Shown: positions 44,978 to 53,706 of the stretch, in pieces | Position numbering within the stretch: position 1 is the stretch's first letter | Layout: every line of letters begins with the position of its first letter | Source of the DNA: JAXDLW01 sp050998755 | GTDB lineage: Bacteria; Chloroflexota; Dormibacteria; DASZGP01 | NCBI GenBank assembly: GCA_050998755.1 | Contig: JBPCPW010000088.1 | Coordinates: 1 to 61,354 of the forward strand | Length of the DNA: 61,354 bases | Direction: 5' to 3' | The notes under the pieces: generated by a model | Seen by the model: only the letters and a program-made list of their open reading frames with translations | Told to the model about the DNA's origin: nothing | The model's database searches: none | Translations under genes and position numbers: made by a program

Positions 44978-46885
44978 CTAATGCCTGGCTCGGGTGGCGC
45001 GCTCGCGGGCAGCGAGGCCGGCGAAACCGGGGGAGGGGAGGCTTCCGGGCTCGACGTACAGGCCGTGGATCGTCTTCTCCCAGAACGCCGGGCGGGAGAA
45101 GAGCTGGAGGGTGGCCTTGATCATCGCCACGCTCATCATCAGCCAGTAGATCGGGGTCAGTAGCGCCAGGCGCGATAGATGGAAGTCCCGCCGGTACGCC
45201 GCGGACCAGAGGTTTAGGTACAGGAAGAAGAAGTTGCCGAGGAGAAGTTCAAGCATTGCCAGGTAGTAGATCCAGCCCGGAAACAGGTAGGCGATGAATC
45301 CCAATTGGGCCAGGATCCAGAGCGAGGTCAAGAACCACATCAGCAGGTTGAGCAGGGAGATCGCGTAGGTGCCACCCAGCGTCAGCTGGATCGATACGAA
45401 GCCGGAAAACCCCAACGTCCGGACCACCTCCAGGGGGTGGCGCATCTGCACCAGCCAGGTGATGGCGTAGCCCTTGCCCCAGCGCGAACGTTGACGCACC
45501 CAGTTGACGAAATCGCTGTTCGCCTCCTCGTGGGTCGTTGAGTCCATCATCACCGTCCGGTATCCGCGACGGAGCAGGCGCATGCCGAGGTCGGCGTCCT
45601 CGGTTACGTTGTCCGGGTCCCAGCCGCCGACCAGTCGCAGCGAGCTGGTACGGAGGTGGTTCGAGCTCCCCCCGAGCGGGATCGGTAGGCCAAGGCTCTC
45701 GAGGCCGGGAAGGAAGAACTCAAACCAGGACGTGTATTCAAGGCTGAACCACCCCGTGAGCAGGTTCTGGCGGCTGTTGTAGTAGGCGAGCTTGGCCTGC
45801 ACGCACGCCAGGTCCGGCCCGGACCGCCTGAAGATCGCGATCGCCTTACGCAGTTGGTCCGGCTCGGGGATGTCCTCGGCGTCAAAGATGACCGTGTACT
45901 CGCCTTGGGCCAGCTGCAGGCCGTAATTGCAGGCTTTGGGCTTGGTGCGTTGACCTTCCGCCGGGACCACAACGACCCGGATGTACGTCGGGAGCTGGGC
46001 CTCCGCGATGGCCGCGCGGGTCTCGGCGTCGTCTTCTTCGAGGAGCAGCTGGACGTCCAGCCGGGCTCTCGGGTAGTCGAGCGCAGCGCACGCCCTGACC
46101 AGTTGCGGGAGCACGCCCGCCTCGCGGAAGAGCGGACAGAGGATGGTGTACGTCGGCAGGTCCGCCAGTTGGTCAAGCTCCTCGCGGCTGACCGTGGCGC
46201 CATGGCCATAGCGACCGCCGCGATAGGTGATGTAGGTGCGAAACGCGACCACCCCAGCGTAGAGCAAGATCACCAACCCCGCGAGGACGATGAAAAACCC
46301 GGCACGGAGCAGCCCGATCCCGACCACTGCCAGAAGCGCCAGGACGAACAGGAAGATCACCTGGTGGTGTGTCAGCACCTCCTGTGCTGACGCTTCGGGG
46401 TCTCCCCGTTGCAGGCCCAGGGTGCTCGCTGTCACCAACTCTGTCCGGTAGGCCTGTGCCTGCAGCCGGTGAACGCTGGAAGGCGTGCCCAGGACCGGCC
46501 TGATGGTGGCGCCCAGGGCTGCCTGTGCGGCTTCCATTGCCAGCGGGTGCGTGGGGTCAATGAAGGCCACGTCCACCGCCTCCTGCCGCCGGCGCAGCGG
46601 GATGATCCCGTACCGCAGGGCGCTGGCCATGGGCACCTGCTCGCACAGTGCGGGGTCGGGCACCACGCCCGTGAGCCCGTCGAGGGGCAGTCCCCATTGC
46701 TCTCCCAGGGCTGCCCAGACGTCATCCTCTCGCGCGAAGCGATGGGCTACCAGGACTTCGCCGAGCAGACCCCCATGAAGCCGTTGATGCCTCAACCCAA
46801 GGTCCAGCGCCCGGCGCCGCAGGGCGTGCCGGCTTATCAGCAGCTCACCCAGCGGTCGTCCGGTCTGCCGGCCCCTAGTGACCAC
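44978..46885 (-). CDS. MshEN-domain fused family 2 glycosyltransferase (NfrB-like)
   Basis: 635-aa membrane enzyme. Residues about 10-63 have two MshEN-type motifs (PLGELLISRHALRRRALDLG and LLGEVLVAHRFAREDDVWAAL), known to bind c-di-GMP in MshE. Two helices and a GT2 core follow: ILCPLFREAGVLPQL, DAED (metal Asp), EDADLGMRLL and QRSRW, the signature of processive beta-glycosyltransferases, then a C-terminal TM group. GTG 46885 overlaps the exosortase gene by 11 nt, so the two are co-translated. It probably makes an exopolysaccharide under c-di-GMP control. Confidence 0.85.
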   Translation of the reverse strand: MVTRGRQTGRPLGELLISRHALRRRALDLGLRHQRLHGGLLGEVLVAHRFAREDDVWAALGEQWGLPLDGLTGVVPDPALCEQVPMASALRYGIIPLRRRQEAVDVAFIDPTHPLAMEAAQAALGATIRPVLGTPSSVHRLQAQAYRTELVTASTLGLQRGDPEASAQEVLTHHQVIFLFVLALLAVVGIGLLRAGFFIVLAGLVILLYAGVVAFRTYITYRGGRYGHGATVSREELDQLADLPTYTILCPLFREAGVLPQLVRACAALDYPRARLDVQLLLEEDDAETRAAIAEAQLPTYIRVVVVPAEGQRTKPKACNYGLQLAQGEYTVIFDAEDIPEPDQLRKAIAIFRRSGPDLACVQAKLAYYNSRQNLLTGWFSLEYTSWFEFFLPGLESLGLPIPLGGSSNHLRTSSLRLVGGWDPDNVTEDADLGMRLLRRGYRTVMMDSTTHEEANSDFVNWVRQRSRWGKGYAITWLVQMRHPLEVVRTLGFSGFVSIQLTLGGTYAISLLNLLMWFLTSLWILAQLGFIAYLFPGWIYYLAMLELLLGNFFFLYLNLWSAAYRRDFHLSRLALLTPIYWLMMSVAMIKATLQLFSRPAFWEKTIHGLYVEPGSLPSPGFAGLAARERATRARH

Positions 46886-48599
46886 TCCCGGTGACCGTCC
46901 GCGCTACCAGGCTGACGGCAACCGCCTGCAGGTTTTTGTCGGCTGGGCTGTACGCCGGGGGTGGCGCCGAGGCGAAACGCGACCCTCCGACGGTGTTCCA
47001 GATGCCAAGCACGGCCCCCCGCAGCCCATCCCCGGGACGCAGGTCGGGTGCCTGCCGCTGGTTCACGATGAGGTCGGAGGTGAGGGCTGTCCGTTCGTAG
47101 TAGGTCTGGCCCTGGAAGCGGACCGGCCACGCCCATGAAACCGTGGCCCAGCGCGCCCCGCTGCGCGGGTCCCGATAGTTGAGCAGCAGGCCGGTGACGC
47201 CATTGCCAAGGTCGACGCGGCGCGAAGTCGCGATCAGGTAATCGTGAAACAGGAAGCAGTTCTGCAGGTTGTAGGCGTCCAGTGAGCCACGGTCATCGGT
47301 GCGCACCACGTCGGCCCAGATGACGCCCTGCTGCGGGTGGGTGAAGGCCCAGCGAGTGAAGTCGGAATGCGGCCCAAAATACTGCTGCGCCCAGGGGTAG
47401 CTGGTGACCCGGATGGGGCGAGAGAAACCGTCCGAGGGGGATTTTGACCCGAAGACCGAGACGGTGGGGGAGCCGGTGCCATCAGCGAAGGACGCGTACG
47501 CCGCGAGGTCCTGGTCGGCCAGCCCCAGCCCCAGGGAAAAGACCACGAACAGCAGCAGGCCGCCGCGCCAGCGGCGGCTCGACGGCAGCCATGCGCCGGC
47601 GGGCGTGCGCGGGGACACCTGAGTCGCCCCCGCCGTTTGGGGAAGGTTGAGGCCGAAGCGCGGGAGCACGCCCAGCATCACCGCCACCACGACCATGAAC
47701 AACACCAGGCCGATCACCTGGTGGTAGCCGCCGAGGGCGAGTGCCGGCTGGCCGGAAGCGGCCAGGCCCAGGATCGAGACCAACCGCAGGAGGTTCACCG
47801 CGAATGTCAGTAGCATCCCGGCCGCGAGCCAGGCCAGCTTGGCCGGCCGGCGCCCGGCCGCTGCCAGCAGCACCATGCTGCCGATAAGCGCAAACCCAAG
47901 CGCGCTGTTGGCCCCGGAGCACGCTGTGCCGACACTGACCAGCACCGGTAGACCATGCGTCGGCAGAACCTGGAGCAGGCCCGGCGCGCCAGCTGAAGTC
48001 ACCCCCAGCGGCAGCCGCTCGACGATCGTCGCCAAGCTGGCGTTGGTCAGGTCGGTGAAGGCCTGCAGGACCCCGGCCATCAGGTGGAGGTAGGGCGCCG
48101 GCCACATCAGGAACAGCAAGAGAAGGGGGCCGCGCAGGCGCCAGAACCAGTTGAAGCCGAAGAAGAGCACCACCCCGGCGCTGACGAAGAGACCCAGCGA
48201 GATCACGTCCGGCCGCTCCGTCCAGTAATACGTCGACCAGATGGCAGGCACCACAGTCACCAGCAGAGCCGCGAGGAGCAGCATTGGTACGCCCACCAGG
48301 AGGTCGACCTGGCGGTCCTGGATGGGGGGAGGCTTGCCGGCGTAGACCCGGACGCGCCAGTGGATGGCCCAGGCCGCGAAAAGTGGGAGCAATGGAAGGT
48401 ATGCCAGGGGGGTGTCGAGGCGCAGGTAATCGAGGACGGTGACCACCGTGAGGTGATATGCGACCAGGGTGGTGACGACGAGCAGGATCACGGCCGCGGC
48501 ACCCTGGCTGTGGGGCGTCGCAGCCTCGAGCCAACGCCGGGCGTGGTTGCGCTCCGCAGTTTCCCGTAGGGCGCCCCCCCGGCTTGCGCGAGTCGCCAT
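46875..48599 (-). CDS. Exosortase with EpsI-like C-terminal domain
   Basis: 574-aa protein. Eight or more helices precede and include the exosortase active site: Cys227 in VGTACSGANSALG, Arg272 in VNLLRLVSI and His293 in GYHQVIGL, the triad of the exosortase/archaeosortase family. A soluble extracytoplasmic part of about 220 aa follows (YPWAQQYFG, NLQNCFLFHDYLI, GLLLNYRDPRSGARWA), resembling an EpsI/DUF3485-type partner domain; this is by eye. ATG 48599 is chosen; an open frame upstream lacks a membrane start. The next gene is a glycosyltransferase, as in EPS loci, and tagged proteins are close by. It should cleave C-terminal sorting signals. Confidence 0.88.
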   Translation of the reverse strand: MATRASRGGALRETAERNHARRWLEAATPHSQGAAAVILLVVTTLVAYHLTVVTVLDYLRLDTPLAYLPLLPLFAAWAIHWRVRVYAGKPPPIQDRQVDLLVGVPMLLLAALLVTVVPAIWSTYYWTERPDVISLGLFVSAGVVLFFGFNWFWRLRGPLLLLFLMWPAPYLHLMAGVLQAFTDLTNASLATIVERLPLGVTSAGAPGLLQVLPTHGLPVLVSVGTACSGANSALGFALIGSMVLLAAAGRRPAKLAWLAAGMLLTFAVNLLRLVSILGLAASGQPALALGGYHQVIGLVLFMVVVAVMLGVLPRFGLNLPQTAGATQVSPRTPAGAWLPSSRRWRGGLLLFVVFSLGLGLADQDLAAYASFADGTGSPTVSVFGSKSPSDGFSRPIRVTSYPWAQQYFGPHSDFTRWAFTHPQQGVIWADVVRTDDRGSLDAYNLQNCFLFHDYLIATSRRVDLGNGVTGLLLNYRDPRSGARWATVSWAWPVRFQGQTYYERTALTSDLIVNQRQAPDLRPGDGLRGAVLGIWNTVGGSRFASAPPPAYSPADKNLQAVAVSLVARTVTGSGH

Positions 48600-48713
48600 A
48601 GAGAGCCTGCAGTCTAACAGCGCGTGCTCCCTTGGGGAACGGTTTGTACGACGGTCACCCCCCTGCGGGTCGCGCGGTGCTAGGCTGGCCTGACGCATGC
48701 GGGGTGCAGCGGG

Positions 48714-51140
48714 GTGGCTCGCGTTTTGACCGGCCCTGGTCTTTTGCGCCCTGTCGCTGCCCTAGGCGGGCTGGCACTGGTCGCGGCGCTGGCGGCGCCG
48801 GCCGCAAATGCTGCTGCGGCGCCTCGGTTTGGCGCCGCCGGCGGTCCCATAGTGAGCGCGCGGGCCAACGAGCCCGTGATCCTCACCGGCGCGCAGGTAC
48901 CTGGTTGGAGCCGCGCCGCGGCGACCGGGGCGGCCAAGGCCTATCCCTCGGGTTCTGGCGGAGCCGGCGGCGACAACGTCCGCAGCGCCCACAACGGGAC
49001 CTTGACCGTCCCGCCGGATGCCCGCGTGGGTGTCGACCCCAACCGGGTCGCCGCATACGCCTGGACCGGCGCAGCCTGGGCCGAGATCCCGGTGCAGGTG
49101 GACCAGAAATACCTCTATTTCCTGGCCAACGCACGCTCCAGCTTCTCCACTTACTCCGGCACCGACCAGGAGACGACCTATGACTGGAGCCCAACCGCCC
49201 ACACGGTGGGCCAGGAGGCGTGGAAGAAGGTGTTCGGCCAGTGTTTGGCGCGCTACGCCAACAGCGCGGCCGAGCAGAACAGCGCAACAGTCGGGGCCCC
49301 CGGTGCCACCGCCGGGGCGTGGATTGTGAACCCCACCGCACCAGCCGGACCGGACGATTACACCGGGCCGATGCCCGACCCAGTCCGGGCGCCGGCGCCG
49401 ACCCCGGGGAACCTGAATGCCACGCGGGCCGAGCTCAACGACGACGACGAGATCGTCTTCATGGCGGGCGACGCCGGCGCCCAGGCGCCGATTGGCACGC
49501 TGCCCCCCACCGGCACCGACACGGCGAGCGGTCAGGCGGTGACCATCATCGATCCGACCGCGTCCACCGGGCCGGGGTTCGTCTACCTCTTCACCCAGGA
49601 CGGGGGATCAGCCTTCAACAACACCAACGGGTACGTCCAGATGAGCTGGGACACCGGGACGCGACCCGACGGTAGCGGGGGACCCGCCGACGAGTGGATC
49701 GACCGGGCGTCGTTCACGCCGTCGGACCCCAACAAGATCAGCATCAGCAACGAGAGTTACGGCGCCAATTTGCCAGGGACGGTCTGCCGAACCGCGGCGG
49801 GGAACGACCAGAACATCCTCGCTCCGGACGGCACATCCCGGAACGCCTACAAACTGGCGGGAGGATTGCACACACGGCGTGTCACCCGTGATGGGATGAC
49901 CCTGACCACGCCCACCTACCGGGTCTATGCCAGCGGACGCTGGATGGTCCGCGAGTTCAGCATCACCGCGCCGGGTACCACCAACAACTACGGCCCGAAT
50001 GTGATCTCGCGCTGGAAGGGCCGGGCGTTTCAGCAGAGCCCGAACTCCAACGTATCGGTGGTCGGCTTCGAGGACGAGCAGGTGAACTGGGAGGCCAACG
50101 CCACACTGCTGGGGTGGAAGGCGGGGCCGGTGCGCGCCATTCGGGAGATCTGGGGGGCCGACTCCGGCACCAACGTCACCAAGACCGAGACGTACTATCG
50201 TGACGCCGACGTCTACCACTACCACGTGCGCGTACACCCCATCCCACCGGACGGCCTCTACACCTCCTGGGACTACCGCCTTGGGGGGATGACCACCTAC
50301 TACAACCAGCTCAAGACCTCCGGCGTGCCTATCGACGGGATCAACGACAACGTCGGGCACGTCGACCAGGTCCCGGTGTCCGGTCAACCGGCGTTTGTCG
50401 ATACCTGCGACCCGACGTTCAACATCTGTAGCGCGATCGACAACCCCGAGGAGTGGGCCGGTCCCAACGGTGGGATGGTCTATGTCGCCGAGCTGGTGGG
50501 GTACTCCAGCGCCTTCAACCCCGCCGTCGTCCCCTACTACCGCGATGACGGGTGCCTGGACGATGGGACCGGCGACGGAAACGTGCGACCTGGTCCGAAT
50601 GCCGGCATCCAGACCCTGTATCCGCCGTACCGGCCACGGCCTGGCGACGCCTCGACGGACACCGCGGTGCAGCATGGGTATGTCGACTACTGGCGGGCCC
50701 ACGGGATGCCCTCGTCCGGCAACACCGATGCCGCCTATGCGTTGGACTACGCACAGCTGAAATGCCAGCCCGACAAGGCATCGGATCCCAACACCCCACC
50801 GTGGCAGAAATTTCCATACCAGGCGACCATCGGCCAGGGCGGACTGCACTTCTTCTTCACCGGCGACAGTGACAACAACTTCGGACCCGGGACCACCGAC
50901 GAGATCGACGCCCAACAGTGGCGTTACACGGTTCCGATGTCCCAACCCACCAACGTCATCAGCCAGTACGGCGACAACGTTGTCCGTAAATTGCAGACGC
51001 TGGTCGTGCCCTACGGGTCGACCCCCGCGGTCCAGGTTCCCGAATCGCCGGCGGCACCCCTGCTCCTTCTTGCCGCCGCGCTGGTGATCAGCGGGGCGCT
51101 GGCCCGGCGCCGGCGTACATCAGGGACCCCGGCGTCGTGA
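48714..51140 (+). CDS. Secreted protein of unknown function with VPESPA exosortase-type tail
   Basis: 808-aa protein starting at GTG 48714 with a signal peptide (LLRPVAALGGLALVAALAA). The body is rich in Asp/Asn/Tyr/Trp and beta-type sequence (TETYYRDADVYHYHVRVHPI, GFVYLFTQDGG) and fits no family I recognise. The last 40 residues are VPESPA, a Leu/Ala helix and ALARRRRTSG, the same plan as the protease tail. It is divergent from the exosortase gene, with about 114 bp between them. Its 3' end overlaps the convergent ArsR gene by 53 nt. Confidence 0.8.
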   Translation: MARVLTGPGLLRPVAALGGLALVAALAAPAANAAAAPRFGAAGGPIVSARANEPVILTGAQVPGWSRAAATGAAKAYPSGSGGAGGDNVRSAHNGTLTVPPDARVGVDPNRVAAYAWTGAAWAEIPVQVDQKYLYFLANARSSFSTYSGTDQETTYDWSPTAHTVGQEAWKKVFGQCLARYANSAAEQNSATVGAPGATAGAWIVNPTAPAGPDDYTGPMPDPVRAPAPTPGNLNATRAELNDDDEIVFMAGDAGAQAPIGTLPPTGTDTASGQAVTIIDPTASTGPGFVYLFTQDGGSAFNNTNGYVQMSWDTGTRPDGSGGPADEWIDRASFTPSDPNKISISNESYGANLPGTVCRTAAGNDQNILAPDGTSRNAYKLAGGLHTRRVTRDGMTLTTPTYRVYASGRWMVREFSITAPGTTNNYGPNVISRWKGRAFQQSPNSNVSVVGFEDEQVNWEANATLLGWKAGPVRAIREIWGADSGTNVTKTETYYRDADVYHYHVRVHPIPPDGLYTSWDYRLGGMTTYYNQLKTSGVPIDGINDNVGHVDQVPVSGQPAFVDTCDPTFNICSAIDNPEEWAGPNGGMVYVAELVGYSSAFNPAVVPYYRDDGCLDDGTGDGNVRPGPNAGIQTLYPPYRPRPGDASTDTAVQHGYVDYWRAHGMPSSGNTDAAYALDYAQLKCQPDKASDPNTPPWQKFPYQATIGQGGLHFFFTGDSDNNFGPGTTDEIDAQQWRYTVPMSQPTNVISQYGDNVVRKLQTLVVPYGSTPAVQVPESPAAPLLLLAAALVISGALARRRRTSGTPAS

Positions 51141-51855
51141 GCAACTCCCCCGTCTCCAGGTAGGTCTTCAGGCCGGACAGGATCATCGGCCAGCCGCCGT
51201 AGAGCTGCTCGTTGGCGCCCTCGCGCAGCTGGTCGTGGGTCACCGTAAGGCGACACGAGTCGGCAACCTGCTCTATCTCCCAGGTGATGCGCGTGGTGCC
51301 CTCGGCCTTGACGTCGTCGCCCCACTGGGCAACCATCGTCTGAACCAGCTTCCGCGGTCGGTCGATCTCGACATTCACACCGGTGCCGACCACAAAGTCT
51401 CCGTTGCGCTGCTCGTAGGATGAGCCCTCGGTCCAGTCGGTGTTGATGGCGTTGCCGAAGTTGTACTTGCTGCGGATCTCGCTGTTGGTTATCGCCTCCC
51501 ACAGCCGCTCCGGGGTGGTCTTGATGTAGATCTCGTAGATCTTTTCCATTGGTGCCTCCAGTTCAGTCTTCAGTCCACTGAGTTTTGCCGCCCAGGGTTC
51601 GGCGTACTTGCTGACCCACCGATCGTGGACCAGCCGAATGGGAACCGGGTTGAGGAAGTGCAGTTTTTCGCGCCCCCGGCGACGGGTCACCACGAGGCCT
51701 GCCGCCTCCAGTTGCCTGAGGTGCTTCATCACCCCGAACCTGGTCATCGGCAGGCGCGCTTGGAGGGTCCCAAGCGCCTGTCCATCCTCTCGGAAGAGTT
51801 CATCCAGGAGGCTTCGCCGGGTGGGGTCGGCGAGGGCCTTGAAGACTTCGTCCAC
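51088..51855 (-). CDS. ArsR-type regulator fused to an SRPBCC (AHSA1) domain
   Basis: 255-aa protein: winged HTH of the ArsR group (VFKALADPTRRSLLDELF, then FGVMKHLRQLEAAGLVVTRR) and, after residue about 105, an AHSA1/START-like ligand pocket (KIYEIYIKTTPERLWEAITN). Such fusions regulate neighbouring or DinB-type genes. GTG 51855 is preferred to ATG 51876 because a strong promoter ends 6 nt before it, and the family begins VDEVFKALADPTR. It overlaps the 808-aa gene at the 3' end. Autoregulation is likely. Confidence 0.88.
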   Translation of the reverse strand: MDEVFKALADPTRRSLLDELFREDGQALGTLQARLPMTRFGVMKHLRQLEAAGLVVTRRRGREKLHFLNPVPIRLVHDRWVSKYAEPWAAKLSGLKTELEAPMEKIYEIYIKTTPERLWEAITNSEIRSKYNFGNAINTDWTEGSSYEQRNGDFVVGTGVNVEIDRPRKLVQTMVAQWGDDVKAEGTTRITWEIEQVADSCRLTVTHDQLREGANEQLYGGWPMILSGLKTYLETGELLTTPGSLMYAGAGPAPR

Positions 51856-51861
51856 AGCCGG

Positions 51862-51891
51862 ACTATACGTGACCATTCAGTCACCTGTCAA
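51862..51891 (-). promoter_or_regulatory. Promoter/operator of the ArsR-SRPBCC gene
   Basis: On the minus strand TTGACA (51891-51886), 18-nt spacer and TATAGT (51867-51862). The spacer contains GTGAC (51869-51873) and GTCAC (51880-51884), an inverted repeat well placed for an autorepressor. The predicted transcript start coincides with GTG 51855, so the mRNA would be leaderless. Confidence 0.7.
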
Positions 51892-51925
51892 GCGCGCCGC
51901 CGTCCTGGCGCATGATCTCTGCCGG

Positions 51926-52582
51926 ATGCCAATCATTGAGGTCGAGCAGCAGGCGGGGACCGCGGTGGTCAGGATGACCAACGGCAAGAACGCGGTCGAC
52001 GATGACTTCCTGACCAGCTTCGAGCAGGCGCTTGACACCGTGGAGGCCAGCGACTGGGCGCAGATCCTGGTCACCACCGGCACCGAGAAGCACTACTGCA
52101 ACGGCTGGGACCTGGATTTCCTGCTCGGCCTGGCCCCAGAGGGCAGGGCCGCGATCCGCACCAGGTCGAGGCGCCTGCTGGCGCGGCTTCTGACCTTTCC
52201 GCTGCCAACCGCCGCGGCCATCAACGGCCACGCGTTCGGGCTTGGCGCGTTCCTGGCGCTGGCCCAAGACCACCGCGTTATGCGCGCCGATCGGGGCTGG
52301 TTCTGCCTGCCGGAGGTCGACCTGGGCATGCGTCTACACCCCTTCATGATCAGACTCATCCACTGCCGTCTGCCGGCCACGACCGCTCACGAATCGGTAC
52401 TGGCGGGCCGCCGGTACGCCGCCGCCGCGGCGCTTGAGGCTGGCATCGTGGATGCCGCCGCCTCGCTTGACGCGCTGATGCCGGCGGCAGTCGAACGGTG
52501 CGGTGCGTACGTCGGCAAGGATCGAGAGATGCTTGCCGGCCTGAAGCAGGACCTCTACGCGGAGGTCCTGGCGGCGGTCTGA
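51926..52582 (+). CDS. Enoyl-CoA isomerase-like protein (crotonase family)
   Basis: 218-aa crotonase-fold protein, shorter than a typical hydratase. It has CNGWDLDFLLG in the oxyanion region, GHAFGLGAFLALAQDHRVMR without the first catalytic Glu, and WFCLPEVDLGM with the second Glu, as in delta3-delta2-enoyl-CoA isomerases. ATG 51926 starts close to the family's N-terminus. Divergent from the ArsR gene (70-bp gap), which may control it. Confidence 0.82.
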   Translation: MPIIEVEQQAGTAVVRMTNGKNAVDDDFLTSFEQALDTVEASDWAQILVTTGTEKHYCNGWDLDFLLGLAPEGRAAIRTRSRRLLARLLTFPLPTAAAINGHAFGLGAFLALAQDHRVMRADRGWFCLPEVDLGMRLHPFMIRLIHCRLPATTAHESVLAGRRYAAAAALEAGIVDAAASLDALMPAAVERCGAYVGKDREMLAGLKQDLYAEVLAAV

Positions 52583-52596
52583 GCGCCCATCGGCTT

Positions 52597-52617
52597 AGCC
52601 CGGATCGGTGGATCCCG
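52597..52617. repeat. 21-bp intergenic repeat, copy 2
   Basis: Identical to 31645-31665, again between two convergent gene ends and three bases before the stop of the minus-strand gene. Hairpin GGATC-GGTG-GATCC inside. Confidence 0.8.
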
Positions 52618-52619
52618 TC

Positions 52620-53624
52620 TTAGGCTTTCCTGGCCCGGCTGGGGGCGACGCGCGGCGGTTCACCCGGCATCTTGGGATAGACCGGCGGCCACGGGGCATC
52701 CAGCAACCCCGCCTCCATGTCACTACGGTGCATCTCCAGCAGCGCGTCCAGGGATTGTGGCTCCCGCTCCATCACCTCCCACGGGTCGCCGTCGGCGGCG
52801 ACGCGCGGGGGCACCGTCGCAACCGTCAGGGCGTCCGGGTTGACGCCGTCGAGTTCGTCCCATCGAAACGGAGTGGAGACCTGGGCGCCGGCGCGCGCCC
52901 GGACGCACCAGGCGCCGAATATGGTCTTGTGCGGGGCGTTCTGGTTGAAGTCAATGAACACCCGAGGGCCGCGTTCCTCCTTCCACCAAGCGGCGGTCAC
53001 CAGGTCCGGCCGGCGGCGTTCCAGTTCACGGGCGACGGCCACGGCTGCCGACCTGACCTCGGTCGAGTCCCAACGCGGCAGAAGCCGGATGTAGACGTGG
53101 ATGCCACGGTTGCCGGTGGTCTTGGGCAGCCCTATGACCCCCAGGTCCCCAAGCAGCGTGCGAACCTCGTGGGCCGCCTCTTGGACCATTGGGAAAGTCA
53201 CCCCAGGGGACGGGTCGAGGTCGATTCGCAGCTCGTCAGCATGCTCGGGGTCGGCGGCCCGCGAGGGCCAAGCATGGAACCCAAGGCAGCCGATGTTCAC
53301 CGCCCACAGAACGTGGGCCAGGTCGGCCACCACCAGGGCGTTGGAGGTGGTGCCGTTGGGGGTGCTGACGACGCAGGTCTGCAGCCAGTCGGGCCGGGTG
53401 TCGGGGACTCGTTTCTGGAAGAAGGACGGCCCTCCGGCGCCGTTGGGGAACCGCTGCAGCAGGACCGGCCGGCCACCCAAGGCGCGGAGCAGGGGTTGCT
53501 CCACCGCCTGGTAATAGCGGACCAGGTCCAGTTTGGTGGTCTTGCTCTCGGCAAAAAACACCTTGCCCGGGCTGCTGATCGCCACCTCGTGTCCGGCGGC
53601 CTCGACCATCACGACTTCGTCCAT
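52620..53624 (-). CDS. Stand-alone LigD-type polymerase/primase domain (NHEJ)
   Basis: 334-aa protein of the archaeo-eukaryotic primase superfamily as in the LigD polymerase domain. SPGKVFF starts the domain, the catalytic acidic pair is in LRIDLDPSPG, and TTGNRGIHVYIRL is the nucleotide-binding motif. It fills gaps in double-strand break repair. No ligase or nuclease domain is attached, and no ku gene is in the window. ATG 53624 fits the family start; the frame upstream to 53666 is not needed. Confidence 0.9.
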   Translation of the reverse strand: MDEVVMVEAAGHEVAISSPGKVFFAESKTTKLDLVRYYQAVEQPLLRALGGRPVLLQRFPNGAGGPSFFQKRVPDTRPDWLQTCVVSTPNGTTSNALVVADLAHVLWAVNIGCLGFHAWPSRAADPEHADELRIDLDPSPGVTFPMVQEAAHEVRTLLGDLGVIGLPKTTGNRGIHVYIRLLPRWDSTEVRSAAVAVARELERRRPDLVTAAWWKEERGPRVFIDFNQNAPHKTIFGAWCVRARAGAQVSTPFRWDELDGVNPDALTVATVPPRVAADGDPWEVMEREPQSLDALLEMHRSDMEAGLLDAPWPPVYPKMPGEPPRVAPSRARKA

Positions 53625-53706
53625 CGCAATGACGATAGCGGCCTGAGGGCAGATGATCTCCGGCACTCGCTACGATGTCATCGATGCCGTCGAACCCTGC
53701 CGGTTC

